The notes under the pieces: generated by a model
Told to the model about the DNA's origin: nothing
What the model saw: only the letters and a program-made list of their open reading frames with translations
Database searches by the model: none
Part shown: piece after piece, positions 62,955 through 64,000 of the stretch
Numbering within the stretch: position 1 is the first letter of the stretch
Layout: every line of letters starts with the position of its first letter
Made by a program: the position numbers and the translations under genes
Source of the DNA: Bradyrhizobium sp. CB1015
Lineage (GTDB): Bacteria; Pseudomonadota; Alphaproteobacteria; Rhizobiales; Xanthobacteraceae
Direction of reading: 5' to 3'
Assembly: GCF_025200925.1 (NCBI RefSeq)
Contig: NZ_CP104174.1
Span: 4,278,001-4,342,000 of the forward strand
DNA length: 64,000 bases

Positions 62955-63977
62955 ATGGCCCAAGCCAAACGCATCGTTCTCGCCGCGCGTCCCGTCGGCG
63001 AACCCAAGCCGTCCGATTTTCGCCTGGAGGAATTCGCCGTTCCGACGCCAGGGCCGGGCGAAGTCCTGCTGCGCACGATCTGGCTGTCGCTCGATCCCTA
63101 TATGCGCGGGCGCATGAGCGACGGGCCGTCCTACGCAGCTCCGGTGCCGGTCGGCGGCGTAATGGAAGGCGAGGCGGTCAGCGAGGTCGCGGCCTCCAAC
63201 AATCCCGATTTCGCGGTCGGCGACATCGTGCGCATCCGCTCCGGCTGGCAGACTCATGCGATCTCGAACGGCAAGGGCCTGATCAAGGTCGATCCCAAGC
63301 TCGGTCCGATCTCGACCTCGGTCGGCGTGCTCGGCATGCCCGGCATGACCGCCTATACGGGCCTGCTCGACATCGGCAAGCCGCAACCGGGCGAGACCGT
63401 CGTCGTTGCCGGTGCGTCAGGCGCGGTCGGCTCGGCGGTGGGGCAGATCGCCAAGATCAAGGGCGCACGCGCGGTCGGCATCGCCGGAGGCAAGGACAAG
63501 TGCGACTACGTGGTGCAGGAGCTCGGCTTCGATGATTGTCTCGATCATCGCGAAACCGATTTTCCGGCCAAGTTGAAATTCGCCTGCCCTGATGGCATCG
63601 ACGTCTATTTCGAGAATGTCGGCGGTGCCGTGTTCGAGGCGGTGTTCCCGCTGCTCAACCCGTTTGCGCGCGTGCCCGTTTGCGGCCTGATCGCCCATTA
63701 CAACGACACCGAGGCCAAGCCGCCGAAATGGGCGGCCAGCCTGATGCGTGCAACGCTCACCAAGCGGCTGACCTTCCGCGGCTTCATCGTGTCCGACTTT
63801 GCCGCCCGCCATGGCGACTTCCTGCGCGACATGTCCGCCTGGGTTCGCGAGGGCAAGGTCAAGTACAAGGAGTTCGTCACCGAGGGCCTGGAAAGCGCCC
63901 CCGGCGCCTTCATAGGGCTGCTGAAAGGGGCCAATTTCGGCAAGCAGCTGGTCCGGGTCGGGCCGGACAAGGCCTAG
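62955..63977 (+). CDS. NADP-dependent MDR oxidoreductase (CurA / prostaglandin reductase-like)
   Basis: A 340-residue zinc-free medium-chain reductase. The N-terminal catalytic domain has LDPYMRGRMSD, GVMEGEAVSEV and LGMPGMTAYTGLLDIG; the cofactor loop is VAGASGAVGSAVGQIAK (about residue 155), and the NADP-selecting stretch IAGGKDKCDYV follows. It reduces the double bond of alpha,beta-unsaturated ketones or aldehydes, as in curcumin reductase CurA. No zinc-binding cysteines are seen. ATG 62955 has a strong AAAAGGAGGAAG site. The gene stands alone, near the right edge. Confidence 0.92.
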   Translation: MAQAKRIVLAARPVGEPKPSDFRLEEFAVPTPGPGEVLLRTIWLSLDPYMRGRMSDGPSYAAPVPVGGVMEGEAVSEVAASNNPDFAVGDIVRIRSGWQTHAISNGKGLIKVDPKLGPISTSVGVLGMPGMTAYTGLLDIGKPQPGETVVVAGASGAVGSAVGQIAKIKGARAVGIAGGKDKCDYVVQELGFDDCLDHRETDFPAKLKFACPDGIDVYFENVGGAVFEAVFPLLNPFARVPVCGLIAHYNDTEAKPPKWAASLMRATLTKRLTFRGFIVSDFAARHGDFLRDMSAWVREGKVKYKEFVTEGLESAPGAFIGLLKGANFGKQLVRVGPDKA

Positions 63978-64000
63978 CGCGACAGGGAATGGGACTCACG

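Overview
The window looks like chromosomal DNA of a Bradyrhizobium-type alphaproteobacterium. GC is high throughout, codon use is uniform, short palindromic repeats sit in many intergenic gaps, and the gene families are typical of that group (exbBD-tonB, TAXI-TRAP transporters, several thiolase and acyl-CoA clusters, a valine-degradation operon). I saw no rRNA, tRNA, CRISPR array, prophage or plasmid functions. The only complete mobile element is one IS110-family insertion sequence. This assignment is a judgement from sequence character, not a database result.

Layout. 0-1.5 kb: end of exbB, then exbD and tonB (energy for outer-membrane uptake). 1.5-2.6 kb: a C-terminally anchored small protein and an M50 protease, reverse strand. 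2.8-15.2 kb: a sugar/sugar-acid catabolic island. A GntR-like LacI regulator and a D-xylonate-dehydratase-type IlvD/Edd enzyme, two SDRs and a GFA protein are on the minus strand. A four-gene ABC importer, a DenD-like dehydrogenase, a 2-keto-3-deoxy-sugar-acid kinase and an Eda-type aldolase are on the plus strand. Two matching LacI-type operators lie before the two arms. 15.2-21.2 kb: thiolase, CoA-transferase, a second thiolase-like protein lacking the catalytic cysteine fused by overlap to a DUF35 partner, an AhpD/CMD protein, MazG, and a 33-residue membrane peptide.

21.3-26.7 kb: a glutaminase-STAS-cyclic-nucleotide-domain fusion next to a fused TRAP permease and its TAXI binding protein. 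26.8-29.6 kb: a stand-alone biotin carrier domain divergent from an IclR regulator and a carboxyltransferase, without biotin carboxylase. 30-32.2 kb: a secreted protein of unknown function and a GlcD-like FAD oxidase. 32.2-34.4 kb: IS110 element apparently inserted in a long intergenic repeat. 34.4-39.5 kb: MFS carrier, thiolase, enoyl-CoA hydratase, thioesterase, TetR. 39.6-50.1 kb: LysR divergent from mmsA and a valine/isobutyrate pathway (acyl-CoA dehydrogenase, hydroxyisobutyryl-CoA hydrolase, mmsB) continuing into acyl-CoA synthetase, MaoC hydratase, SDR and a flavoprotein that appears to start at CTG. 50.3-64 kb: D-serine-dehydratase-like PLP enzyme, ABC-F ATPase, DUF188 protein, hotdog-fold protein, orphan molybdenum hydroxylase large subunit, ppx/gppA-rlmE pair, DHA2 exporter, guaB and an MDR oxidoreductase.

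The most interesting points are the Cys-less thiolase/DUF35 pair, the three-domain glutaminase, the biotin carrier plus carboxyltransferase set without carboxylase, the shared operator of the sugar-acid island, the CTGA start/stop overlap, and the intergenic repeat families, which occur in most large gaps and occasionally overlap stop codons.
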